64,000 nt of DNA from Sisyra terminalis (lineage: Eukaryota; Arthropoda; Insecta; Neuroptera; Sisyridae), in the NCBI GenBank assembly GCA_958496175.1, contig OY292277.1:38451050-38515049 (forward strand), written 5' to 3'. Of this stretch, positions 1 to 32,520 are shown one piece after another. How positions within the stretch are numbered: the stretch's first letter is position 1; every line of letters starts with the position of its first letter. The notes beneath the pieces were generated by a model. The model made no database searches and was not told the origin of the DNA. It saw only the letters and a program-made list of their open reading frames with translations. Position numbers and translations under genes: made by a program.

Positions 1-10410
<10,410 letters not shown>

Positions 10411-11943
10411 ATAAGTTGTAATGTTCTAACTAAAGATTTTTAAGTAAATCGTCTGGTAAATTTATTACCCCTGTATCCTTTTTCATTTGTGTTTTATGGT
10501 AATTGGGAAACTTGTATAAATAAAATAACTTTTTCGTGATAATTGTTTTCTTTTTTTTACCTACTGACTTAAAGAAAGATTTCAGGTAAAAGGAATACTT
10601 TTTCTAAAGTTTTTACAAAATTAGTTTTTATTGCACGTTTATAAAATTTGAGATCTGTACGAACATTCCGTTTACAGAAAAAAGTAAAATTTCAGCTACT
10701 CACAAACCCGTAGCTATTTTAGCTATTTTAGTGACGAAACTACCAGATCTCTCACTCTTGGTTTGTTTATTAGCTAATATATTCGGGATTGTTCAAAAAA
10801 ATGTTTGAATTTCCGTAAGTGTTCTTCTATATATGTTTAAAATGATTTCATAGTTTCATTGAAATATATTAATTACTTCTATTGTTAAAAATATATATGA
10901 AAAATACCCTTTTTACGCCGTTTTATATCAATTTTCTTTATTCGTTCTTCTTTCTTTCTAAGAGAGAAAAATTTAGCTTCTACAATGAAATATGTTACTT
11001 TATCCTCCTTCTTTCAGTAAAGATGACTTATTACTTAGGTGTGTAAAGTTGAGTTAAGTAAACGCATTAATTATAGTATAAATTTTCATTTTTAATGATC
11101 TAAGAATATTCTTTCTCTGGTTTTTTGTTCTCATACTGTGTTTTTATACTAACAATATTTCCTTCAATGATCTCAAAAAACTGAGTTTATTGATTTGAAG
11201 TTTGCATGTTTCTCTTCAATGATAGTTCCTTTGAACATCGATTACATTTATGAAGTGGAAAAAAATGCCTTTCCCCCATGCGACTTACCACATGAAAGTT
11301 AGATTTCTTTTGATGACAAATATCCATTCCATTTTTAGTACGGTTATGAAAAGTAAGTCAATGCAATAATTATGGATTAATTTAGAGGATAATCTATAAC
11401 CATTAATCAAAGTGATGTTAATTTGACTATTTATAACTCAAGAATGGCTGGACCGGTTTTTATGATCTATGATTTGTTGGATTCGTCTACTCCTAAATTA
11501 ATAGAACAACTATTAGAATATATACAAAAGCATGAATAAACTGCGTTTTTAAATAAATTAGGTTTGACTTATTCCGTAATTGTTATACATTTATACTTAT
11601 ACATTTTTTGTAATCATGATGCCTGTGATTTGCAAAAAGTGCATATAAGCAACCGTATGAATTTGACTTTTGTACTTATTGAATTTGAGTGTTTTTATTC
11701 TTTAATTAATATTTTGTGTGAGTTTTATTAACAAATCTTATTGTGTAATTGTTTGCTTATATCACGCCCACTTATTCATTATTTGAAATCACTGATATCC
11801 GTGATTTGCGAAAAAAGCATAGTAACATGAAGCAATATGGCAAATGAGTTATATAATTATTATTACCATCTGACCAATTAAAATTTTAAAGAAGTAAGTA
11901 TAAACATGTAAACAAGACAATAATTAAGGTCAAGATGGTAAGT
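10411..11943. other. Spacer between genes A and B
   Basis: AT-rich with no open frame that I recognise. A short motif recurs about 170 bp apart (GTGATTTGCAAAAAGTGCAT near 11628 and GTGATTTGCGAAAAAAGCAT near 11802), perhaps a decayed repeat. It contains the 3' UTR of gene A and leads into the gene B promoter. Confidence 0.6.
10519..10524 (+). terminator. Candidate polyadenylation signal of gene A
   Basis: AATAAA 109 bp after the stop codon, the first good hexamer downstream of the last exon. Confidence 0.5.
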
Positions 11944-11993
11944 TAACAATAAGCGTGTGAAATATAGATTTATATAAGTGCCATCCAGACTCC
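11944..11993 (+). promoter_or_regulatory. Core promoter block of gene B
   Basis: Ungapped match to the blocks upstream of C, D and E: TAACAA (GGTCAA in the others), then GCGTGTGAAATATA, TATATAAG at 11971-11978 and CAGACTCC at 11986-11993. It lies 170 bp before the ATG. A likely 5' UTR intron follows, with donor AAA|gtgaga at 12045 and acceptor ending ttaag at 12155, eight bases before the ATG. Confidence 0.75.
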
Positions 11994-12163
11994 AAACATA
12001 CCAATTGTAATAAAATTGGAGTTATTGATGTGGCTGACACCAAAGTGAGAAATATAAATTAAAAAATATAGTTGATTAAAAAATTAGTTTATGATCATCA
12101 CAAAAAGTCAGTATTTATTATATTTTAAAGAAAAAAATATTAACAATTTTTTAAGATTCTATA

Positions 12164-13485
12164 ATGCCGCTGAACATATCACCGTCAACAATGAGAAGCA
12201 GTAATATTGATCAAAGTAATGATGTTGTAATTACTGGAATATCTGGAACATTTCCTGAATGTGACGGTATTTATCAACTTCGTAATAATTTAATCAACAA
12301 AGTTGATATGATCAGTGATGATAATCGTCGATGGTCTACTAATGATCCGTCAATACCCCAACGAAGTAGTAAAATTTTTAACGTAGAAAAATTTGATGCC
12401 GATTTTTTTGGCATAGATTCTGAAGAAGCGGACTACATGTGTCCTATGAGTCGTATTTTTCTTGAAAAATCGTATGAAGCTATCGTTGATGCTGGTCTTC
12501 ATCCAAAAGAGCTATATGGAACCAAAACTGGAGTTTTTGTTGGTGTTTGCTATAGTGAATCGAAAACAATGTGGTATAGTGAAAAAAATAAACATTATTC
12601 AAGCCATTATTCATTAGCCAATCGCGTTAGTAAAAGGTTTAAAATCACAGGTCCATCATATTCGACTGATTCCGCTTGCTCAAGTTCTTCATTTGCGTTA
12701 GAACAAGCATATAAATCAATTAGAGATAATGTATGTGATGCTGCTATTGTTGTTGGTACAAATCTTTGTTTATCATCTACGGTTACACTACAGTTTTCAC
12801 GGTTAGGTGTCTTAAGCATGGATGGAAAATGTCATTCTTTTGATGACGAGGGAAATGGATATATTCGTTCAAAATCAATAGCAGCAATTTTTCTACAAAG
12901 AAAAAGTAATTCTCGCAGAATTTATGCCACAGTTTGTCATGCAAAAACCAATTGGGATGATTTTAAAGCTGAAGGAGTTACATATCTTTCTTGTGAAATG
13001 CAAAAAGAATTATTGAAAACTTTTTACAAGGAATGTCGAATTCTTCCTGAAATGGTGTCTTACATAGAAACTAATGGAACTGGAACAAAAGTGGGTGACT
13101 CAGTGGAAGTAGCTGCTATTGATGACATATTTTGCAAAAATCGAAAAACTCCATTAAAAATAGGATCAGTTAAATCGAATCTGGGTCACACAGAACCGAC
13201 TGCAGGCTTGTGTTCAACTGTTAAAGTATTAATTTTATTTGAGACCGGGATTATTCCACCAAATTTAAACTACAAAATTCCAAGGAAAGGAACAACAGCA
13301 ATAGAAGAGGGCAGAATTCATGTAGCGACAGAATGTACTCCTTTTGAAGGTAGTTATGCAGCAGTTAATAGTTTTGGTTTTGGTGGAGCTAATTGCCACA
13401 TTTTACTGCAAAAAAACGAACAAGAAAAAATCAATGGAGGTGTTCCTATTGATGATATTCCACGAATAGTGTGTGTTTCTGGAAG
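12164..13485 (+). pseudogene. Gene B exon 1: KS with a lost catalytic His
   Basis: Full-length open KS exon from ATG to the SGR splice. The Cys is kept in DSACSSSS and the second His in NLGHTEP. The first His of EAHGTGT is Asn (codon 13073-13075, ETNGTGT). The [12 protein letters not shown] segment of the paralogues has degenerated. Decarboxylative condensation should be impaired. Confidence 0.88.
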
Positions 13486-13544
13486 GTAAATTTTATATTA
13501 AAATGATTTTGAAGCTAATAATTTTGTAATGATTTCTCCCTTAG

Positions 13545-14732
13545 AACCAAAAATTCAGTAGAAGTTTTATTAGAGGACATAGAATCTCGTTCTGTAGATG
13601 CTGAATTTGTCGGTCTAATTCAAGAAGTTTTTAAATACGATGTTTGTGGTCATAATTATCGTGGATATATTGTATTGCAAAAAACTGAGCCACGAACGAT
13701 TATCAAGGAAATCGATTATTTTCCCAAAGTAAAACGTCCTGTGTGGTTTATCTTCAGCGGAATAGGATCGCAATGGCTAACTATGGGTTCAAAGTTAATG
13801 GAAATTCCAGTTTTTGCCACTGCTATAAACAAGTGTGACAAAGTACTGAAGCCTCTCGGAATCGATATTAAACACATTATAACATCATGCGACCCGAAAA
13901 TATTTGAAAATGGTTTACACTCATTTGTTGGAATTGCGGCAATGCAAATTGGTTTTTTTGACATTCTTACACAGCTTAGAATTGCTCCAGATAATTTAAT
14001 TGGATGTTCAGTTGGAGAATTGGGATGTGCTTATGCTGCTGAATGTATAACAGCTAAACAAATGATTTTAAGTGCGTATATGAGGGGTTTAATAAGCATG
14101 GAAAATAAAGCATTTGATGGGGTAATGTTTGAAGTTGGATTAGGTTATCAAGAAGTAATTATTTCCGCAAAAATTAATTAAATATTTGTCATTAATGATT
14201 GATTAATTTTTAAGGTCAAAAATATGTCACCTACAGAAATTGATGTTATTTTCAATAATAGTGCTTATAGTTGCATTATAGCAGGACCGTCAAATAAAGC
14301 GATTCCATTTGTGAAAACTCTCCAAGATAAAAATATTATTGTTAATGACATTAATATTGATTATTTTGTCCCCCACCAATCGCATTTTCTTTTAAACAAA
14401 GGTTTTCGTTTGTTAAAAGAATTAAAAAACATCATAACAACACCAAAATTACGTCCCTCTCGATGGCTATCATCATCTGTTCACAAATCACTCAGATCTT
14501 CAAATATTGCTATGTTTGCATCAGCTGAATATTTCGTAAACAGTTTCCTCAGTTCAACATTATTTGAAGAAAGCTGTCATCAAATACCATCCGATGCAAT
14601 ACTAATTGAAATTGCTTCTCACGGTTTAACGCAGCCAACATTAAAACATTCGCTTCCTAAGACTACAATTAGTTTGACTTTAGCATCACGGGGTCAACAA
14701 AACATAAATACACTTTTATCAACAGTAGGCAG
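13545..14732 (+). pseudogene. Gene B exons 2-3: MAT remnant
   Basis: Exons 13545-14154 and 14215-14732 are open and in phase. The Ser motif is GCSVGE, and the malonyl-binding Arg is present (AYMRG), unlike A and C. The catalytic His position aligned with AYHS of D/E is Gln (PHQS), with a His one residue earlier. Confidence 0.85.
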
Positions 14733-14801
14733 GTAACAAATGTTCAAAATTATAATTGAATTGTATATTTTTAATAAACAATACAAATTTTCAACCATTA
14801 G

Positions 14802-15208
14802 ATTGTACGAAACAGGATCGATGCCTGATTTAATTAATTTCTATCCAAAAATCCAATTTCCTGTGAGTCGAGGAACACCTATGTTATCTCCTCTAATAAA
14901 ATAGTAGGATCAAGTTCAGGAGAGCTAGCTGTTACAGTTAGTTTAAAAAATCTGAAATTTTATTTTGGTAAGTTGTTTTTTATTAAAAAATCCTATTTCT
15001 GCAGTTTTTTTTTTCGTAGGACGCTACTTGTATCCAGCAACGGGTTATTAGAGTTAGTATGGAAATCATTATGTTTAATACTTGAATTTAATATGGATAA
15101 CACTGCAGTTACGTTTGAGGATGTACGTGTCACACGATTTACCAATATTTCGAAAGATGCAGAGTTGAGTTTACAATTATGATTCAAAAGAGAACTAGAA
15201 TCTTTGAA
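14802..15208 (+). pseudogene. Gene B DH exon remnants with stops, deletions and frameshifts
   Basis: Exon 4 equivalent (14802-14967) hits TAG at 14902. It has lost the stretch after SPLIK and, at its end, the GHVID that carries the DH catalytic His, yet keeps a splice donor. Exon 5 equivalent (15020-15208) has a one-base loss in GYLELVW near 15050 and another shift near 15172. Similarity stops after the GTGNFE-equivalent donor. Confidence 0.85.
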
Positions 15209-16200
15209 GTATGAATTATATATATAATGTTAATGCATGTATTATAAATTACTGTAAATATAAACTTCAAGCGTTGCTCTAAAAGTAGAATTTTTATTAA
15301 AAATAACAAAAATTAATACAATAGTTTGTTAAATTTACTTAAAAGTAGAAAAACGACAATTAAAACATTCACTAAAATAGTATTTACACTTTCAATTTTA
15401 ATTTATAATATTATTAATTTGTTTATTTTGACGTTTGTCCCGTTTTTATGAAAACATACCAGGAAGATTTAAATGAAGAAAGGCATACATTTCTTTATAT
15501 ATATAGTTGTAATTAGCATGTTTTAATATTTATTTATTTTTCCTTTTCTAAAAGAAGACATTTTCTTATAAAATAATCAATTTTTCTTTAAAAAAATGTA
15601 GGGTTTCCGTCATGGTAACCAGTCATTTACCCACTAGAAAATTCCTCCTACAAAACTTCCTCACCGAAAATTGCTGACTAGTATTATTGCGCACACGAAA
15701 GCTGCTCACATAGACATTTGCTCCGAGAGAAAATTCCACACACAAAAAAAAAAATAACGCACAATGATCTCACAAGGAAATTCAAGGTGATATCTTCACA
15801 AGGAAATTCATAGGGAAAAAAAATTTTTGCAATCAAGAAAGCTGTCCCTAAATTAGAACCAAAATAAAATATTGGTACAACTATTCAAGTTTGACTTGTT
15901 TGTAATCTTCTTTATACTTTTTTTTTGGTGAAACACTAAGATGTACCTGAAAACAAAATACTGTCGAAATCGATAAACCTGTTCTTAAGTTGTAATATAG
16001 AAATCAGGTAGACTGAAATTTAGGTTCAATTTTATCTACTTTTTTCATAATGTTAATTATTGTGACCAAAACCGGTTTAATTTCCAACTGGTGTGGAATT
16101 ACACACAATTCTTCTCTCAACTGGTGATAAGAAATAATATAAAATAATTAGCAGATTCAAATAAGCCATTTATGGAACTCGGAACCAGTTGTAAATATGA

Positions 16201-17095
16201 GTAGGGGAACCTGGGACGGAACGGGGTACCTAAGTTTTAATTACAATTTACGAGAGATTTAAAGAAACAATCTCATTGTTTTGTAATTTATGTATTTATT
16301 TAATTCATTCTTTATAAATAAAAAAAGGTTTTATTGATTTAAATTAGTAATTGATATTAAAAATTTCGGTTTCAAAAACAGATGGAAATTTCCCATTCTG
16401 CCCCACCCTTTAGAGCACAATGGGAAATAAGCTTGGGGCGCAATAGGATCCTTGTTATTGGCTTAGTTCGCAGTGAAGACACTGTCATCATCGTGTTTAG
16501 TCCAACACATGCTAAATGTTCCCATTTTTGACAAATACTGCAGGAACACCAGCTTTCATTAGATTTGGAGTTTAAATTCTCACAGTATAAGCAGATTACC
16601 TCTGCATCTTCCGACTTTTCTTATATATAAACTGTCGGCTAGTTTTCCTTATAATATACGCACTATCTGCTGATAAAATAAAAAAGTATATCTGAATGGG
16701 AAATACTAGCTGAATGGTATATCCCATTCCACCCCACCCATTGTGCCCTAAAGCACCTTTCCCACAAGCACGACTATTATGGCAGGATATATTGGTTCTA
16801 TTTGAATTATCACAAGTCTTTTAGTCAACAGTATGCTTAAACAAACATGTCATGTTAATATTCAAACAAAAATAGAGCATAGGATAATTACCTTAGTGTT
16901 ACTTTGCAAAAATTAGAATTCGGAAACGTTTATTTCGACTTTTGATAAAAATAAAAACAACTGCACTCTTTACTGTCGATATCCACTTTTTATAATGCAG
17001 CATAGTTAATTGAACATTGAGTATGGTTTTTACGCGTTTTTGTCACCTGTAACAAGCGCTAATTCCATTTCCCATTTCGCCCCGTGTTCCCATGC
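16201..17095 (-). mobile_element. Decayed DNA transposon with a zinc-finger transposase fragment
   Basis: The ends are imperfect inverted repeats (GGGGAACCTGGGACGGAACG at 16204 and its approximate complement ending near 17092), and further CCCATTC/CCCC blocks lie inside. On the minus strand about 16490-16620 encodes a C-x2-C, W-C-x-C-x2-C, W-x-H-x3-C pattern, like the C-terminal finger found in some pogo/Tigger-like or related insect transposases. The family is not certain. Confidence 0.6.
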
Positions 17096-17339
17096 AGTTA
17101 AATTTACTGGCTGTACACTTAAATACCTCCAACTAGCCCCAAATTCCTGAATGACATATTTAAATCTGTTCTCTTGTACACATTTTGGCGTTCAAGCTTT
17201 TACTATGTTATTTCATATCGCCAGTTGAAAGTAGGATTGTTTGCATTTCATACTAGCTAACAATTAAACTGGTTTCGCACTTAACGTGCGAAACCCATAC
17301 TAACAATAGCCATTACAAAAAGGAAAATCACTTCACTTT

Positions 17340-17540
17340 TCATTTAACCCCTTAATAGTCTATGCCCTCAACTTCGTCTGTGTGACATAGTTGACGTCTA
17401 TAATGGATTTTTTTCTTTTGAAATTCGCTTTTATAAGGTTTATATAACGAAAAATTTTATGCTCTTACGAAAAACGTATTCAAATCTAAAAATTAATATT
17501 TTAAGGCCTTTAAACAGGCACACTTTATCAAATGTTGATT
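17340..17540 (+). repeat. Non-LTR/SINE-like dispersed repeat, copy 1
   Basis: Contains CAACTTCGTCTGTGTGACAT followed by a region resembling 43425-43640 (ACGAAAAAC, then a shared A/T-rich stretch ending in CAAATGTTG). The CAACTTCGTCTG core is shared with the better copy at 43413. Confidence 0.5.
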
Positions 17541-18760
17541 TTTTTTTTTAAAATAATTGTTCTTTTTATTTTTAGAAAATATCCGGTGAAACTAAACGCG
17601 ATTATTTAAATTGATATTTTTACCCCACATGCGTTCGATGCACACTTACTATATATTTAATCATCCACAAATCAATCAGGAATAAAATATGTTATAAGAT
17701 CAATACATAGGCCGTATGTTGAAGTATAACTTAAAATAGACAAATAGGAAAATATTTCAAAATTCCTCATATTTTAAATGGATATATATCTTGAAATGGT
17801 TATTGAAATTCGGTCAAAAATCTCAAAAGATATATATGTAAATTAGTGGGTTTTCCAGGCACTGCTCCAATTCTCGAATGAATGTTTCTCCCAGGGCCAC
17901 TACCGTACTGGGTACAACCTTGAATTTGAAGTTTTATCAATTTTACGAAACCTAATTTCCGATAATCACGATCACATGCTCATATACGAATAATCATAAC
18001 GTTAATTGTATTATACATTCAACCACTACGTAACGGTACTACAATGGTAATTTATAATATTTGAATTTTATACAATGAAACTATATGGAACGGTCTCGAG
18101 CTCACCACGCACCTATACTATATGAAAGATGAATGAAACTTAAAATATTCCAACACAATTTTTAAGTTTCATATATCGTTATAACTAGCCAGACTTAACA
18201 ATTTCAAAATGCCATCCGCTCTTGAAAAGAACATATCTGGACAATGTATTCACTGTCATGTAATTGCAAAACAACAAAATGCGAAGCATCGCTAAAAAAG
18301 GAGAAGAAAAAATTAAAGGACGTTTTGAAAATAAGATTAGCCAATATCAGCATATTTTTATTCCAATGATTAACGACACAAAAAACATATAAAAGACAAT
18401 TAATGTTTCATCAGAAAGTGTCCAAAAATAATTTGTTTTTCAACTTTAGAACTCATGGGTACTAAATAGACATCCCTTTTTTAAAATCAAAATCTGTACC
18501 CAAAATACCCGTTGTTGGTAACATACTTTGTCAACCCTTACTCTTTGCTAAGTTTCCCTAACACCAAATTTACTTTTCGAAATCTATTATACAAAGAGCC
18601 GGTATTTTCACATCTTGATAGTGACATTAATCTTTCAGATAAAATCTTATTTGAAAGAAAGTGGTAACATGCTCATTTGGATCTTAAGATAGTTGCATGT
18701 GTAGGATAAAAGTGTCAAATTTATCCAAGTAATAGATAAACTTTTATCTATATTATCTTA

Positions 18761-18766
18761 TTTAAT
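18761..18766 (-). terminator. Candidate polyadenylation signal of gene C
   Basis: ATTAAA on the minus strand about 70 bp beyond the gene C stop. Weak variant hexamer. Confidence 0.35.
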
Positions 18767-18833
18767 AAAGATATGATCTATCTATCTATGAGTGGAAATA
18801 CTGGCCCTAAATATACTTTGAATTTTGTTCATT

Positions 18834-29643
<10,810 letters not shown>

Positions 29644-29814
29644 TTTGGAATCTGGAAAAAATGTAAAAAATATTTTTCTATCAATGTCAAATTATATACT
29701 TACAATGTTATTTTTAATGATTAAAAGAAAAAAATTGTTTAAACTCAATTTTGTGATTCGAAACTTACACGTTTGATGCTACTATTACTTTGTCGTAATG
29801 GGTATGCTGTATTT

Positions 29815-29864
29815 GGATTCTGTATTGCAGTTTTATATATCTATATTTCACACGCTTATTGACC
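29815..29864 (-). promoter_or_regulatory. Core promoter block of gene C
   Basis: Minus strand: GGTCAATAAGCGTGTGAAAT, then TATATAAAA at about 29831-29840 and CAGAATCC at 29815-29822. It aligns without gaps with the blocks of B, D and E. It lies 171 bp before the ATG. A probable 5' UTR intron follows, with donor CGT|gtaagt near 29768 and acceptor at 29652-29653. Confidence 0.8.
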
Positions 29865-31289
29865 TATGACATTTTTTAACAAAGGTATAATTGATATATC
29901 CAAATATAATTAAAAAATACATATATACAGGGATTATATCAAAAAAAAAAATTCTTATTTATAGCTACAATGAATGGCGAAAAAGAAACCGTTGATGTAA
30001 AATTTGTAGATTCATTATTATTTTTCAATATACTAGCCGATATCGGGGATTTTGTCATCGTGATATAGTTTTATATCAAAAATATTACTGATTAACCTTA
30101 CTAATTGTGGAGAAATATATCCGTTTATTTCAGCTTCTCTTATTTAAATATTAATAGTATCATATCTAAAAAATACCATCTTAAAGTCTAAAAAAACATA
30201 AACGTACGTTTATCAATATACTCTTGGGAAAATCTCCCAAGAGAGACTTGTAAATGTTTCATTCAGTAATGAAGTTAGTGCGCTTATAAAAACCCTCATT
30301 ACTTTTTTTCATTTAAAATGAAAATTGTTTCGGTATAACAATCAACAAATCAATACCCGTATAGAGCGTTAAATTTAATGAAAAACAATGCGGAGCTGAA
30401 GGTTTTTAAAAAAATATATTTTTTTTCGGTTCAGGTAATCGTATAAACGAAATTTAATTCGGTACAATCAAGTCTACCAAAAATATGTATTCAAAGTTTT
30501 AATTTGCTAAAATCGGGTGCTAACTTAACAAAGGAGTAAACATTTTTTTAGTAAAATTACTAAAACAAATATAACAAATTAATATAATAATAGGCAAACG
30601 TTGACAAAGACAGAGTAAAAAGAATGTTATTCAACACATACATAAATTGAATAAATAATATGGCATTTTGTAAGTTTTGTTTTCTTGGGTTTAATATGAC
30701 TATTTCTTATTAAAATTTGGCAGACAGTATTCAATAATTATACGCTATAATTTTTACGATTTTCAATGAGCATGAGAAAATTTTATAAATGTTGCCGCTA
30801 TTATAAACTTTTGATTCAATTATTAATTTTTATATGTCTGCCTTTTGTACTAATGATATGAAATTTAAATTGAGTATTATTTTCAAAACATATTTTACAA
30901 ATACTCATAAATAAACAAATTATAAACAATAGGTGGCGGTAATATGGCCCAGCTAAGGGAGATTTGAAATGAAATTAAAACTATGTGTCTGAATTAACAA
31001 ACTTGAATGTCAATTCAACCAATATATAGTTAATTATAAAATTTAAAGGAAAATGATAACTCTTGGTGTAAATAAAAACACAATTAAACAATTTCATACT
31101 ATATTTATCATATTATATGATAGTATAATTTTTTTTTATTTAAAATATTTTTGCCTTCTATCAGAACTCTAGTATAATATGCAATATGCGCACAAAATAA
31201 AATAAAATAAATATGTTCCCGTAGGAGTGATCCTTCACCAAGGACAGTTGAGTTTGGAACTTGTTGAAAGAATCCAACCATTGTTGGGA

Positions 31290-32050
31290 TTCTAATAATC
31301 ATTTAGTAGATCTCGCGGCCATCGATGTTTTTATCGACGTGGAGGGTTATTTGGATGGGATGTAGAAGAAAGGATTTGAGCGTTGGGGTTTGGATGGTTG
31401 TGCAGCTTGTTGTGAAGTTTTTGAAATCGGTCTTGGATAAGGTTATTGACAAAGGGAATTTTGATATCATTATGCATTACTTTATTTTTAATTTAGTAGG
31501 GTACATTTAGAATACGGTGGAGAAGTTTTGATTGGAAGGATTGGATTCGTTGGATGTTGGAGTACTTGGTAGAACCCCACAGGTCTACCCCGTATGTCCA
31601 AATGGGTTGAATTAAGGCTTTATATGATATATTGTTAATTTGTTTTTAGTGTCAAAAGTAGAATTAGGTCCTGATAACCTGCGTAACAGTCCGTACCGCC
31701 TATTTAATTCTTATCTTTTTGTCTTGATGTGTGTCGTCCACGTGTGGTGATTGTCTAGATGGAAACCTAGATATCGTACGTTATTTGAAGTTGGTATTAT
31801 TTTGTCGTCTATGTATATTGTTGGGTTGATTAGACGTCTGAGTGTGAACATTATTATGATACATTTGTTTTCGTTTATCTTGATTTTTCACTTTTGACTC
31901 CATTTCGAGATGAGATCAAGATGATGCTGCATTATGGCGGAGGCTTTTGATGGCTCTTGACTTGTAACTAATGTAGCGGTGTCATCAGCATATGTGAACA
32001 TTTTGGAGTGTGGGTGAGTTGAAATATCAGCAGTGTATAATATTGTAGAG
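31290..32050 (-). mobile_element. Jockey-type non-LTR retrotransposon fragment (RT to C terminus)
   Basis: Minus-strand translation gives the RT catalytic motif FTYADDTATLVTS near 31920-31960. Downstream it gives QPIWTYGVDLWGSTKYSNIQ near 31550-31610, and then the C-terminal IPFVNNLIQDRF and NHPNP segments near 31400-31470. These are hallmarks of Jockey-clade ORF2. Frameshifts are present; 5' truncated, dead. Confidence 0.8.
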
Positions 32051-32162
32051 GATATTATAGTATAATAAGGCCTAATATTTTAACACACATAAATAATCAA
32101 AAAAAGCTCTTATATTGGGTGATTTTGTTCAATAATAATAAAATAAGAGAATAACATTAATC

Positions 32163-32520
32163 ATGCTTAAAAACTTAGAATTAAAAACAAATTTACTTTG
32201 GAAGATATCTTTCAAAGTATTGACCTACAAGCAAGTATTGAGACCAACATGGGCTTATGGAGCTCAACTATGGGGGACTGCAAAACTCAGTAATGTAAGG
32301 ATTATCGAGAGGTGCCAGGCGCGGATTCTGAGATCTTTTCTGGGAGTAGGAAGATACGTTAAAAATGAAATAATCCTAAGAGACCTGAATATCGAAACTG
32401 TGATAAATTATATTAAAAAATAAAAAAATAAATATGTGGAACGAGTAGGACTACACCCGAACGATCTAGCCGTTCAAGCTATTAAACAACCCGCGTTAAA
32501 GGGACTAAAAAGAAATGATT
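32163..32520 (+). mobile_element. Second Jockey-type ORF2 C-terminal fragment
   Basis: Plus-strand peptide with LRPTWAYGAQLWGTAKLSNV, then RCQARILRSFLGVGRYVKN, and after a stop ERVGLHPNDLAVQAIKQP. It is homologous to, but clearly different from, the fragment at 31290-32050 and lies in the opposite orientation. Confidence 0.75.

Larger units (their letters stand above)
12164..15208 (+). pseudogene. Gene B: truncated, broken fatty acid synthase copy (KS-MAT-partial DH)
   Basis: Five exon equivalents: 12164-13485, 13545-14154, 14215-14732, 14802-14967, 15020-15208. The first three are fully open and splice in phase. The fourth meets TAG at 14902-14904, so the longest product would be 850 residues (KS, MAT and a DH start). 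Beyond that there are deletions and at least two frameshifts. No ER, KR, ACP or TE exon follows before gene C's 3' end at 18834. One KS catalytic His is Asn, and the MAT His position is Gln. The promoter block and 5' splice sites survive, so a transcript is possible. It is closest to gene C (both have LCLSSTV in KS), suggesting an inverted partial duplication. Confidence 0.88.
15209..18833. other. Spacer between the 3' ends of B and C
   Basis: Holds a decayed DNA transposon (16201-17095) and a non-LTR-like repeat (about 17340-17540). Also a 15-bp direct repeat TCACAAGGAAATTCA near 15771 and 15796. No FAS exon resembling the missing half of gene B is visible here. Confidence 0.6.
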
